A stretch of DNA of 42,435 nt, from assembly GCA_016193565.1 (NCBI GenBank), contig JACPRY010000002.1:1-42435 (forward strand), read 5' to 3'. The notes under the pieces were generated by a model. That model saw only the letters and a program-made list of their open reading frames with translations, did not search any database and was not told the DNA's origin. Position numbers and translations under genes: made by a program. Source of the stretch: Armatimonadota bacterium. Its GTDB lineage: Bacteria > Sysuimicrobiota > Sysuimicrobiia > Sysuimicrobiales > Kaftiobacteriaceae. This document shows positions 24,365 to 31,836 of the stretch, one piece after another; position 1 is the stretch's first letter; every line of letters starts with the position of its first letter.

Positions 24365-24369
24365 GTGAA

Positions 24370-24443
24370 GGGCTTAGGGCTTCGGGCTAAGGGCTAGACA
24401 ACTTCAAAGGGATACTAAGCCCCAAGCCCTAAGCCCAAAGCCC
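24370..24443. repeat. Inverted 4+4 heptamer array GGGCTTA between the thiolase-like genes
   Basis: GGGCTTA, GGGCTTC, GGGCTAA, GGGCTAG (24370-24397), an 18-nt loop, then TAAGCCC, CAAGCCC, TAAGCCC, AAAGCCC (24416-24443). It starts six bases after the TAA of the first gene and ends just before the ribosome site of the second, so it lies inside an operon. Confidence 0.88.
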
Positions 24444-24460
24444 CAACAGTGGAGGACAGA

Positions 24461-25636
24461 TTGAAGCGAAAACCTCGAAGAAAGGTTGCGGTCATCGGGG
24501 CCGGGTTGAGTTTATTCATGCGCCGGGCACTCGAAACCGGCAAGGAACTCTCCTACTATGCCGCGTCACAGGCATTGGAAACCGCGGGCGTCCGGTTGAA
24601 AGACATCCAGGCCGTGGTGATGGCCACCGCGCCCGATGCCTTCGACGGCGTCCACATGAAGGGCGACTGGCTGCTGGACGGCGCCGGCGGCGTGCGCAAA
24701 CCCTACACGCGCGCCTATGTTGGCGGTGGCTCGGGCGTCTTCAGCATCATCAGCGGGTGGACGCTCGTGGCCTCGGGTCTGTTCGATCTCGTGCTCGTGG
24801 TCGGCGAAGAGAAGATGAGCAGCTGCCAGCCGCACCCGCAGGGCGCGTTCCTCACGATTTTCGATCACACGATCGAGCGGCCGCTCGGTCCCAACCTGCT
24901 CTGGATCTTCTCACTGGAGCAGCACCGCTATATGTCCTCCTACGGGATCCGCAACGAAGATATCGCGCTCGTCTCGGTGAAGAACAAACGCAACGCCCTC
25001 AACCATCCCGCCGCGCAAGTGGCCGCCAACCTGAGCGTCAAGGACGTGCTGGCCAGTGATGTCGTCGCATGGCCGGTGCACCGCCTCATGGTCAGCCCGG
25101 TCAGCGATGGCGCGGCCGCGATCGTCCTGGCCGCCGAGCACGTCGCCCGCCGGCTCAGCGAGAAGCCTGTGTGGGTGCAGGGTGTGGGCTGGTCGCTCGA
25201 CACGTCGTACTGGGGCAACCGCGACCTCGCCTATCCGCGGTACGTCGAGCGCGCAGCGCGCATGGCCTACGGGATGGCCGGAATCTCAGAGCCCCGCAAG
25301 GAGATCCACATCGCAGAGCCGTACGACCCGTTCGCGTACAAGGAACTGCATCACCTCGAGGGGCTGTTGCTCGCTGACCGCGGCAAGGCACCCGACGACC
25401 TCGCGCGTGGCCGGTTTGACCGAACGGGGGAACTCCCCACCTGCCCATCCGGCGGGCTGATGGGCGTCGGCAATCCGATCGCCGCGGCCGGCGTGATGAA
25501 GGTGTGCGAGCTGTTCTGGCAGTTGCGCGGTGAAGCCGGCGCCCGCCAAATTCCCGGCAATCCCGAGCGCGGCGTGGCGCAGGCCTGGGGAGACCTCATG
25601 CAGATCGGTACCGTCGCCGTCCTGGGAGTGCACTGA
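24461..25636 (+). CDS. Thiolase-like protein 2 lacking the catalytic Cys
   Basis: 391 residues from TTG 24461, chosen for the strong GGAGGA five bases upstream (GTG 24449 would lie on top of it). Same superfamily as protein 1. The nucleophile loop is YVGGGSGVFSIISG, with Val93 in place of Cys. The GHP motif is GNP (Asn338 for His), and the C-terminal region is QAWGDLMQIGTVAVLG, without Cys or His. EPYDPFAYKELHHLE (286-300) matches the same conserved loop as in protein 1. The two probably form a heterodimer. Its stop overlaps the next start as TGATG. Confidence 0.82.
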   Translation: MKRKPRRKVAVIGAGLSLFMRRALETGKELSYYAASQALETAGVRLKDIQAVVMATAPDAFDGVHMKGDWLLDGAGGVRKPYTRAYVGGGSGVFSIISGWTLVASGLFDLVLVVGEEKMSSCQPHPQGAFLTIFDHTIERPLGPNLLWIFSLEQHRYMSSYGIRNEDIALVSVKNKRNALNHPAAQVAANLSVKDVLASDVVAWPVHRLMVSPVSDGAAAIVLAAEHVARRLSEKPVWVQGVGWSLDTSYWGNRDLAYPRYVERAARMAYGMAGISEPRKEIHIAEPYDPFAYKELHHLEGLLLADRGKAPDDLARGRFDRTGELPTCPSGGLMGVGNPIAAAGVMKVCELFWQLRGEAGARQIPGNPERGVAQAWGDLMQIGTVAVLGVH

Positions 25637-26211
25637 TGGCCAAACCTGCCCGCGCAGTGCGGAAGATGGACGCCCCACCCTGGTTGGCGCTTCGAGGGTC
25701 CCCGCTGAGCGATGACGAGTTCCACGGCAAGGTCTCAACGACGTCCTGGATTCCCAGGTTGGAGTACGGCTGGGACGCCGGCATCGCGATCAGCAGGTTC
25801 CTGGAGGGCCTAAAGGCGGGCAAGATCCTCGGGGTCCGCTGCCGCGTCTGCGGACGCACGGTGACGCCGCCTCGGGCATTCTGCGAGCTGGATTTCAGAC
25901 CAATGGACGACTGGGTCGAACTCGCCGACACTGCCACGATCAACACCTACTCAATCTGCTATGTCACCTGGGATTTGAAGCCGCTGCGCAAGCCTCAGAT
26001 TCCTGCGGTCGTTGAGATCGACGGCACCACGCCGCGGGTCGGCTTCCTTCATCTGATCGGCGGCGTCAACGGTTCTTCGGTCGAGGCGATCCGAAAGCAA
26101 CTCCGCGTGGGGATGCCCGTCCGGGCAGTTTGGAAGAAACCTCATCAACGCGCAGGCGCGATCACGGACATTCTGTATTTCGAGCCGGTGAAGAGACACC
26201 CAGAACGATGA
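25636..26211 (+). CDS. DUF35 OB-fold/zinc-ribbon protein 1
   Basis: 191 residues. A 55-residue N-terminal extension precedes ISRFLEGLKAGKILGVRCRV, the helix and zinc-ribbon entry typical of DUF35 (ChsH2/BbsA-like) proteins; an OB-fold follows (NTYSICYVTWDL, AVVEIDGTTPRVGFLHLI). The ribbon has Cys69, Cys72 and Cys83, but the fourth ligand position is Asp86 (AFCELDF). DUF35 proteins bind CoA substrates for partner thiolase-like enzymes or hydratases. It is coupled to thiolase-like 2, so they probably form one complex. Confidence 0.88.
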   Translation: MAKPARAVRKMDAPPWLALRGSPLSDDEFHGKVSTTSWIPRLEYGWDAGIAISRFLEGLKAGKILGVRCRVCGRTVTPPRAFCELDFRPMDDWVELADTATINTYSICYVTWDLKPLRKPQIPAVVEIDGTTPRVGFLHLIGGVNGSSVEAIRKQLRVGMPVRAVWKKPHQRAGAITDILYFEPVKRHPER

Positions 26212-26212
26212 G

Positions 26213-26244
26213 GCGACAACGGGACAACGCGACAACGCGATCAA
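26213..26244 (+). repeat. One-armed octamer array GCGACAAC
   Basis: GCGACAAC, GGGACAAC, GCGACAAC and a decayed GCGATCAA follow each other, starting one base after the TGA of DUF35 protein 1. If the next gene began at the ATG at 26208, these repeats would be translated; I consider that start unlikely. Confidence 0.7.
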
Positions 26245-26294
26245 TAGCCGTTGGCGGGCTGGCCCGCGTGGAGCCCCGCGTCTGGAGAGGGGCG

Positions 26295-26747
26295 ATGCCG
26301 GTGCAGTTTCTCTACACCGCAGGCGCGGCGGGGGAGCGGTTCTTTCAGACGCTCAAGCGCAAGGGCATCTTTACTGCCACGCACTGCGAAGAGTGCCGGC
26401 TCACCTATCTACCGCCGCGTCTCTACTGCGAACGGTGCTTTGCGGATCTCTCAGACACCTGGCGGGACGTAACACCGGTCGGGCGTGTATACACATTCAC
26501 GATCGTGCATGTTGATCGGGAAGGTGGTCCCCTTTCCTCTCCCGAGCTCGTTGCCTTTGTCCGAATTGATGGGACCGACGGCGGTCTTGTGACCAGGCTC
26601 CTGGAGATCGCTCCAGAAGACGTTCGCATCGACATGTCCGTGGAGATCACGCTCGCTCCGCCGCGCAAGCGGCGCGGTACGCTCGAGGACATTCTCGGCT
26701 TTCGGCCCGCAAGATCCGTTGCGAAGCGTCCATTCACTCGGAGGTGA
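26295..26747 (+). CDS. DUF35 OB-fold/zinc-ribbon protein 2
   Basis: 150 residues. FFQTLKRKGIFTATHCEECR leads into a complete zinc ribbon (Cys31, Cys34, Cys45, Cys48) and then the OB-fold: GRVYTFTIVHVDREG, LVAFVRIDGTDGGLVTRLLE and LEDILGFRP. It is a compact, canonical DUF35 protein, unlike the upstream paralogue. ATG 26295 has GGAGAGG upstream; the in-frame ATG at 26208 overlaps the previous stop and would translate a repeat. It should partner one of the two thiolase-like proteins. Confidence 0.88.
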   Translation: MPVQFLYTAGAAGERFFQTLKRKGIFTATHCEECRLTYLPPRLYCERCFADLSDTWRDVTPVGRVYTFTIVHVDREGGPLSSPELVAFVRIDGTDGGLVTRLLEIAPEDVRIDMSVEITLAPPRKRRGTLEDILGFRPARSVAKRPFTRR

Positions 26748-26751
26748 GGAA

Positions 26752-26979
26752 ATGGAAGAAGGCGCCTGGAGCCGGATCGTGGGAATCAAGGACCTCATGG
26801 AGAAGGCCGGCCTCGATCCGAACAACAAAGAAGATTTCAACCGCACCGTCAACTGGCTGCGCTCGCGGAAGATTCCGTTCGCCTCGATCGGCAAGGCCGT
26901 CCGCGGCCGCCAGCGCGGCATCCTCGTCCTGGCCGATCACATCGAGGTCGCGATCAAAAAGGGTCGGGGGGGCGAGTAG
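26752..26979 (+). CDS. Small protein of unknown function, end of the thiolase-like operon
   Basis: 75 residues, very well supported as a gene by GGAGGTGAGG just before ATG 26752 and by its place four bases after the DUF35 stop. It begins with helices (GIKDLMEKAGLDPNN) and continues NRTVNWLRSRKIPFASIGKA, then a basic turn and a strand (GILVLADHIEVAI). The helix, short wing and basic turn loosely recall excisionase/MerR-type winged helices, so a DNA-binding regulator is possible. I do not recognise the family. Confidence 0.7.
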   Translation: MEEGAWSRIVGIKDLMEKAGLDPNNKEDFNRTVNWLRSRKIPFASIGKAVRGRQRGILVLADHIEVAIKKGRGGE

Positions 26980-27036
26980 AAGGCTCGTTCTGCACGTGGC
27001 CAGCTTTCGTGGGCTCCGCGGCCTCTCCCCGAAAAG

Positions 27037-27094
27037 AAAACTGCAACGGGGCCCCTCAGGCCTCGGAGCCCCCGGCGCTGGCCCGTTCAGTTTT
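27037..27094. terminator. Bidirectional intrinsic terminator
   Basis: AAAACTG-CA-ACGGGGCC (27037-27053) pairs with GGCCCGTTCAGTTTT (27080-27094), giving a stem of about 15 bp with one small bulge and A/T tracts at both bases. An internal hairpin (27048-27055 with 27065-27072) competes. It sits between the convergent small gene and hbd and can end both. The rest of the gap (26980-27146) holds no gene. Confidence 0.75.
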
Positions 27095-27146
27095 AGCGAC
27101 GCTCTTCCTTCCTCGCAGGTCAAGATGACGGGTGGACCCGCCTGGC

Positions 27147-28007
27147 TCACTTTTTCTCGGAGTAGTCATAGAATCCGCGGCCGGTCTTGCGCCCGTGGAG
27201 TCCGGCCAGCACCATCTGCTTCATCAGTGGCGGCGCGGCATAGCGGGTATCTTTGAACTCCTGGAACATCGCCTCAGCGATGAAGTAGGTCGTATCGATC
27301 CCCACGTAGTCCAACAGCGTCAGCGGGCCCATCGGATGGGCGAGCCCAAGCACGACCGCGGTGTCGATATCTTCCTTCGTCGCGATGCCCAGTTCGAGTG
27401 CGCGCACGGCGTCGAGCATGTAGGGGACGAGCAGTAGATTCACGATAAATCCCGGACTGTCTTTGCACACGACCACAGTCTTGCCCAGCGACTCCGCGAA
27501 CCGGCGGCCGGCGGCCATCGTGTCTTCGGTCGTCTGCAGCCCGCGGATGAGCTCGACGAGTTTCATCACCGGCACCGGATTGAAGAAGTGCATGCCCAAG
27601 AAGCGCTCGCGCCGCGTCGTCACTGACGCCATCTCTGTGATGGACAGCGATGAGGTGTTACTGGCGAAGACCGTCTGGGGCGGGCAGAGCTCGTCGAGCT
27701 CGCCGAAGACCTGCTGTTTCAGGTCCATCTGTTCGACCACGGCCTCGATGATGAGGTCGGACTGAGCCAGGTCGCGGAGGTTCGTCGTCCCACGAATCCT
27801 GCCCCGCGCCGCCTCGGCGTCGGCCTCCGTGAGCTTCCCACGCTGCAGTCCCCGCTGCATCGAACCCTCGACGCGGGAGAGACCCTTCTTCAGCAGATCG
27901 TCGTTCACCTCACGGACCGCGACCTGATAACCGCCCCGCGCGCAGACTTCGACGATCCCCGATCCCATCAGGCCGCACCCAACGACGCCAACCCGCCTAA
28001 TCTCCAT
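27147..28007 (-). CDS. hbd: 3-hydroxybutyryl-CoA dehydrogenase
   Basis: 286 residues. Oxidises 3-hydroxybutyryl-CoA to acetoacetyl-CoA with NAD(P). The nucleotide loop is GVVGCGLMGSGI. SNTSSLSITEMA and the active-site His in GMHFFNPVPVMKLVEL are present, as are the Asn in KDSPGFIVNLLLVPY and the dimerisation block GLAHPMGPLTLLDYVG. It belongs to the short form without hydratase domain. It follows the P-loop kinase gene with an 11-base overlap. It supplies a step between acyl-CoA dehydrogenase and thiolase. Confidence 0.96.
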   Translation of the reverse strand: MEIRRVGVVGCGLMGSGIVEVCARGGYQVAVREVNDDLLKKGLSRVEGSMQRGLQRGKLTEADAEAARGRIRGTTNLRDLAQSDLIIEAVVEQMDLKQQVFGELDELCPPQTVFASNTSSLSITEMASVTTRRERFLGMHFFNPVPVMKLVELIRGLQTTEDTMAAGRRFAESLGKTVVVCKDSPGFIVNLLLVPYMLDAVRALELGIATKEDIDTAVVLGLAHPMGPLTLLDYVGIDTTYFIAEAMFQEFKDTRYAAPPLMKQMVLAGLHGRKTGRGFYDYSEKK

Positions 28008-28563
28008 CGGTCCCTCCCTGCTCTGCGGCGCGGGCCGCCGGCTCCGTCCCGCGGCGACGCCTAACGAGCTCCACCGTCACGCGAGCGAGATTGTCCTCGC
28101 TGAGAATGACGACCTCATCGTACGCTTCGCGCGAGATCTCCTTGAGCGCCTCCTGCAGCTGCTCCCACTGCCGCCGGATCACCGGACGACCGACCCGCCG
28201 CTCGCGCGCCTCATTCCACTTGACGGCGGTGGCCTCACTGATGTCGAAGACGATCAGCGTCACCGGCACGCCCGCACGCCGGCCCAGCTGCCGCAGTTCG
28301 CGCCGGGCCTCTTTCGACACAGCCGTGCTGTCCGCCACGGCCAGCAGGCCGTGGCGAAGTCTCACGGCGGTGATCTGGTGAAACAGGTCGAACGCTTCGC
28401 CCGAGACCGCCATGTTCGATTCATCATCAGAGATCATCGCGCGCAGGCGGTCGGTTGAGACGATCGCCGTTTCTCGAAAGTGGTTCCGTGCGAACGTGCT
28501 TTTGCCGGTGCCCGCCGGACCGCACAGGATGACCAGCGAAGGATCGGGAATCCGCAGCCGCAT
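27997..28563 (-). CDS. P-loop kinase similar to the Pnkp polynucleotide kinase module
   Basis: 188 residues. Walker A is LVILCGPAGTGKSTFARNHF, followed by STDRLRAMISDDESN, the Asp/Arg pattern of the kinase module of bacterial Pnkp (AAA_33 type). VADSTAVSKEARRELRQL and a lid with RPVIRRQWEQLQEAL follow. In the Pnkp RNA-repair enzyme this module is fused to phosphatase and ligase-like domains; here it stands alone. A 5'-OH polynucleotide or small-molecule kinase is possible. It lies between pdp (2 bases) and hbd (overlap), an unexpected position. Confidence 0.82.
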   Translation of the reverse strand: MRLRIPDPSLVILCGPAGTGKSTFARNHFRETAIVSTDRLRAMISDDESNMAVSGEAFDLFHQITAVRLRHGLLAVADSTAVSKEARRELRQLGRRAGVPVTLIVFDISEATAVKWNEARERRVGRPVIRRQWEQLQEALKEISREAYDEVVILSEDNLARVTVELVRRRRGTEPAARAAEQGGTDGD

Positions 28564-28565
28564 CG

Positions 28566-29816
28566 TCAGGTCACGATCTCGTGAATCAGCGTTCCTGCTG
28601 GCGGGGCGCTGCGGCCGATGGCATAGGCCGCCTGGACCCGGGCGACGGCCTCACCCGCGCGTCGCCGGTCCGCCGCGTGAACCGCCGCCAGCACCTCCCC
28701 CTCGCGGACGGCATCGCGCACTTTCTTGCGAAGCACGATGCCGACCGCTGGATCGATCACGTCGTCCTTTTTCGCGCGCCCGGCGCCGAGCGCCATCGCC
28801 GCAAGCCCGATGCGCTCAGCGTCGATCGCCACCACCACACCTGACGAGGGAGCCGGCGCCTCGCCCTTCTGGGCCCGCACCATCTCCCTGAACTTCGCGC
28901 GCGCCTCGCCGTCAGAGAGCAGCCGTTCGAGGCGCGCTTTGGCATCTTCCTCGGAGACGGCAATCCCGGCGAGCACGAGCATCTGCGCGCCCAGGGTCAC
29001 ACACAACTCCCGGAGGTCATCCGGACCTCCGTCCCGCAGCGTCTCAATCGCTTCGCGGACCTCGAGCGCGTTGCCGACGGTCATCCCGAGCGGCTGCGCC
29101 ATGTCGCTGATGACCGCCACCGTGCGCCGACCGGCCGCATTCCCAATCGCGACCATCGTCTTGGCGAGATTACGCGAGCCATCCAGGGTCTTCATGAACG
29201 CGCCACTGCCGGTCTTGACATCCAGCACGATCGCGTCGCTGCCGGCGGCGATCTTCTTGCTCATCACGCTGGCCGCGATCAGCGGGATGCTGTCGACGGT
29301 CGCGGTCACATCGCGCAGCGCGTAGAGTTTCTTGTCGGCCGGCACAAGGTCGGCGGCCTGCCCCGCGATGGCGCAGCCGATGCGGTTGACCTGGCTGACG
29401 AACGCTTCCGCGGAGAGCTCAGTGGTGAAGCCGGGGATCGACTCGAGCTTGTCGAGCGTACCGCCCGTGTGGCCGAGGCCTCGCCCCGAGAGCTTTGCCA
29501 CCGGCACCCCCGCAGCGGCCACCAGCGGGATGAGCACGAGCGACGTCTTGTCCCCCACTCCGCCCGTGCTGTGCTTGTCGACCTTCGTACCGCGGATCGC
29601 ACGCAGATCAAGCGTCTCACCCGAGCGGACCATCGCCATCGTCAGCGCCGTCGTCTCCTGAGCGGTCATCCCCCGAAAGAAAACAGCCATGAGCAACGCA
29701 CTCATCTGATAATCGGGAATCTCACCGGAGAGGTAGCCCTTGAGCAACGCCTCAATCTCCTCGGCAGTGAGTTCACCCCCGTCCCGCTTCTTCTGGATCA
29801 GTTCGTAAGTACGCAT
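28566..29816 (-). CDS. pdp: Pyrimidine-nucleoside (thymidine) phosphorylase
   Basis: 416 residues. Splits uridine, thymidine or deoxyuridine with phosphate. The N-terminal helices ([21 protein letters not shown]) and the phosphate-binding [18 protein letters not shown] are diagnostic. So are [20 protein letters not shown] and [13 protein letters not shown]. The C-terminal domain has [20 protein letters not shown]. In a run with purine nucleoside phosphorylase and phosphopentomutase it forms a nucleoside salvage operon yielding ribose-5-phosphate/deoxyribose-5-phosphate. Confidence 0.96.
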   Translation of the reverse strand: MRTYELIQKKRDGGELTAEEIEALLKGYLSGEIPDYQMSALLMAVFFRGMTAQETTALTMAMVRSGETLDLRAIRGTKVDKHSTGGVGDKTSLVLIPLVAAAGVPVAKLSGRGLGHTGGTLDKLESIPGFTTELSAEAFVSQVNRIGCAIAGQAADLVPADKKLYALRDVTATVDSIPLIAASVMSKKIAAGSDAIVLDVKTGSGAFMKTLDGSRNLAKTMVAIGNAAGRRTVAVISDMAQPLGMTVGNALEVREAIETLRDGGPDDLRELCVTLGAQMLVLAGIAVSEEDAKARLERLLSDGEARAKFREMVRAQKGEAPAPSSGVVVAIDAERIGLAAMALGAGRAKKDDVIDPAVGIVLRKKVRDAVREGEVLAAVHAADRRRAGEAVARVQAAYAIGRSAPPAGTLIHEIVT

Positions 29817-29819
29817 ACG

Positions 29820-30653
29820 TTACATCTGCATCTCCCTGACAATCCGCTTCACAAGGCGAATGAACTTCGGCTCCACTTCTTTCGCGACCGCCATCACCTC
29901 TTCGTGGGTCACCTGCTGCACCTGCTCGCCGGTGGCCATGTCGGTGATCGCGGTGATCCCCAACACGCGCATTCCTATATGCCGCGCCGCGATCACCTCG
30001 GGCACGGTGGACATCCCCACCGCGTCCGCACCCCAGCGTCCCAGCATGCGCAGCTCGGCTGGCGTCTCATAACTGGGCCCGTGCACACCCACGTACACCC
30101 CCTTGCGAACGGTGATTCCCTCGGCGGTCGCCGCGCGCTCCACCAACGCGACAAATTCCGGGTCATAGGGCTGCGACATATCCGGAAACCGCGGCCCCAG
30201 ATCGGGATCGTTCGGCCCGATCAGCGGGTTGCTGCCGAAGAAGTTGATATGGTCGGCAATGATCATCAGATCGCCGCGGTACCATTGCCGGTTGATGCCC
30301 CCGGCCGCGTTGCTCACCAGGAGCACGCCGGCGCCGAGCGCGCGCATCACGCGCACGGGAAAGACGACCTGCTGCAGTGTGTATCCTTCATAGAAGTGCA
30401 CGCGCCCCTGCATCGCGACGACCGGCTTGCCCTCGAGCCGGCCCAGCACGAGCTGGCCGCTGTGCCCTTCAACGGTTGACCGCGGGAAGTTCGGGATCTC
30501 GGCGTAGGGAATGGCGGCGTCGGCGTCGATCTCGCGGGCCAGCGCGCCCAGTCCTGAGCCCAGGATCATCCCGATCTGGGGCTTGACCTTTGTCCGCTGC
30601 CGCACGAACGCGGCCGCCTGGTCAATCTGCTCGCGTACGTTCACGTGCACCAC
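29820..30653 (-). CDS. Purine nucleoside phosphorylase, trimeric type
   Basis: 277 residues of the PNP-I/MTAP family. [10 protein letters not shown] binds phosphate. [36 protein letters not shown] and the base-binding [19 protein letters not shown] (Glu196) are present. The residue equivalent to Asn243 of human PNP, which selects 6-oxopurines, is Asp238 here ([10 protein letters not shown]); Asp is the choice of 6-aminopurine enzymes such as MTAP, so adenosine may be accepted (inference). The GTG start overlaps the end of deoB by about 30 bases; GTG 30644 is an alternative. Confidence 0.94.
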   Translation of the reverse strand: MVHVNVREQIDQAAAFVRQRTKVKPQIGMILGSGLGALAREIDADAAIPYAEIPNFPRSTVEGHSGQLVLGRLEGKPVVAMQGRVHFYEGYTLQQVVFPVRVMRALGAGVLLVSNAAGGINRQWYRGDLMIIADHINFFGSNPLIGPNDPDLGPRFPDMSQPYDPEFVALVERAATAEGITVRKGVYVGVHGPSYETPAELRMLGRWGADAVGMSTVPEVIAARHIGMRVLGITAITDMATGEQVQQVTHEEVMAVAKEVEPKFIRLVKRIVREMQM

Positions 30654-31836
30654 CCCGCCGCCCGGTGCGAATCAGTCCCAGCATGCTGGTCCCCGGTCCT
30701 GTCCAGCTGACCCCGAGCGCCTCAGCGACCGTCGCGCCGACGTCCGCGAACGTCCGGCGCGTGCCCAGATCCACGCCGCGAAGGCGTGGAGTCGTCGTGA
30801 GGACCGGCGTGTATTCCCTGGAGTGATCGGTGCTGACTGTCGTCGGGTCGTTGCCGTGATCGGCCGTGATCACCAGCAGGTCCAACGGTGTCAGCTTCGC
30901 CAGCACTTCGGGGATCCGCGCGTCGATCGCTTCCAGGTCGCGGGCGTAACCTACCGGGTCGTTGCGGTGCCCATATTTGGTGTCGAGATCGACGAGGTTT
31001 GTGAAGATGATGCCGCGCTCCACCTCGCCCATCGCCCGCACGGTCTGCGTCATCCCGTCGAGGTCGTCGTGGGTGTGGATACTCGTGGTGATCCCGCGCC
31101 CCGCGAACAGATCGGGGATCTTGCCGATGCCGATGACGGGCAGTCCGGCCTCGACAGCGCCGTCCAGCACCGTCGGCTGCGGGGGCACGAGAGAGAAATC
31201 CTTCCGGCGGTCGGTCCGTGTGAACGCCCCGGGCCGCCCCACGAACGGCCGCGCGATCACCCGGCTCACCGCGTGATCGCCGGTCAGCATGGCGCGCGCG
31301 ATCTCGCACAGTTCGTACAGTCGGCTCACGGGGATCACGTCCTCGTGCGAGGCGATCTGGAAGACGCTGTCGGCCGATGTGTAGACGATTGGATAGCCGG
31401 TCCGCAGGTGCTCCGGACCGAGCCGCTGGATGATTTCGGTTCCTGAGGCGGGAGCGTTCCCGAGCGTTCTCGTCCCGATCTTCCGCTCAAACGCGGCGAT
31501 GATCTCTTTGGGAAATCCGTTGGGATAGGTGGGAAACGGCCGCTGCAGGATAATTCCCATCAGTTCCCAGTGGCCGGTGGTGCTGTCTTTTCCCGCCGAC
31601 TGTTCTGTGAGTTTCCCGAAGGCCCCGGCCGGATGTGGCACAGGCGCGACACCGCGGATCGGCACGATGCGGCCCAGGCCCAGCGACTCCAGCACCGGCA
31701 CCTTCAGGCCGCCGACGGAGGCGGCCGTGTGCGGGATCGTGTTGCTGCCCTCGTCCCCGTAGCGGGCCGCATCGGGGAGTTCGCCGACCCCGGCGCTGTC
31801 GAGCACGATGATGATCGTCCGGGTGAACTCGCTCAC
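30622..31836 (-). CDS. deoB: Phosphopentomutase
   Basis: 404 residues. Interconverts (deoxy)ribose-1-phosphate and -5-phosphate after the nucleoside phosphorylases downstream. The metal and phospho-site motifs are [67 protein letters not shown] and [15 protein letters not shown] 31836 overlaps the stop of xerD as GTGA and has GAAGAG upstream. A longer reading frame upstream is antisense/other-frame sequence of xerD and is not used. Confidence 0.96.
   Translation of the reverse strand: MSEFTRTIIIVLDSAGVGELPDAARYGDEGSNTIPHTAASVGGLKVPVLESLGLGRIVPIRGVAPVPHPAGAFGKLTEQSAGKDSTTGHWELMGIILQRPFPTYPNGFPKEIIAAFERKIGTRTLGNAPASGTEIIQRLGPEHLRTGYPIVYTSADSVFQIASHEDVIPVSRLYELCEIARAMLTGDHAVSRVIARPFVGRPGAFTRTDRRKDFSLVPPQPTVLDGAVEAGLPVIGIGKIPDLFAGRGITTSIHTHDDLDGMTQTVRAMGEVERGIIFTNLVDLDTKYGHRNDPVGYARDLEAIDARIPEVLAKLTPLDLLVITADHGNDPTTVSTDHSREYTPVLTTTPRLRGVDLGTRRTFADVGATVAEALGVSWTGPGTSMLGLIRTGRRGGARERTRAD

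Noticed and set aside
20038-24443. Short-repeat arrays as CRISPR
   Set aside because: Units are 7-8 bp, directly contiguous without spacers, and arranged as inverted arms; no cas gene is present.
26208-26294. Upstream ATG start for DUF35 protein 2
   Set aside because: It would translate the octamer array and an Arg-rich stretch, while ATG 26295 has a good ribosome site and starts at the conserved fold.
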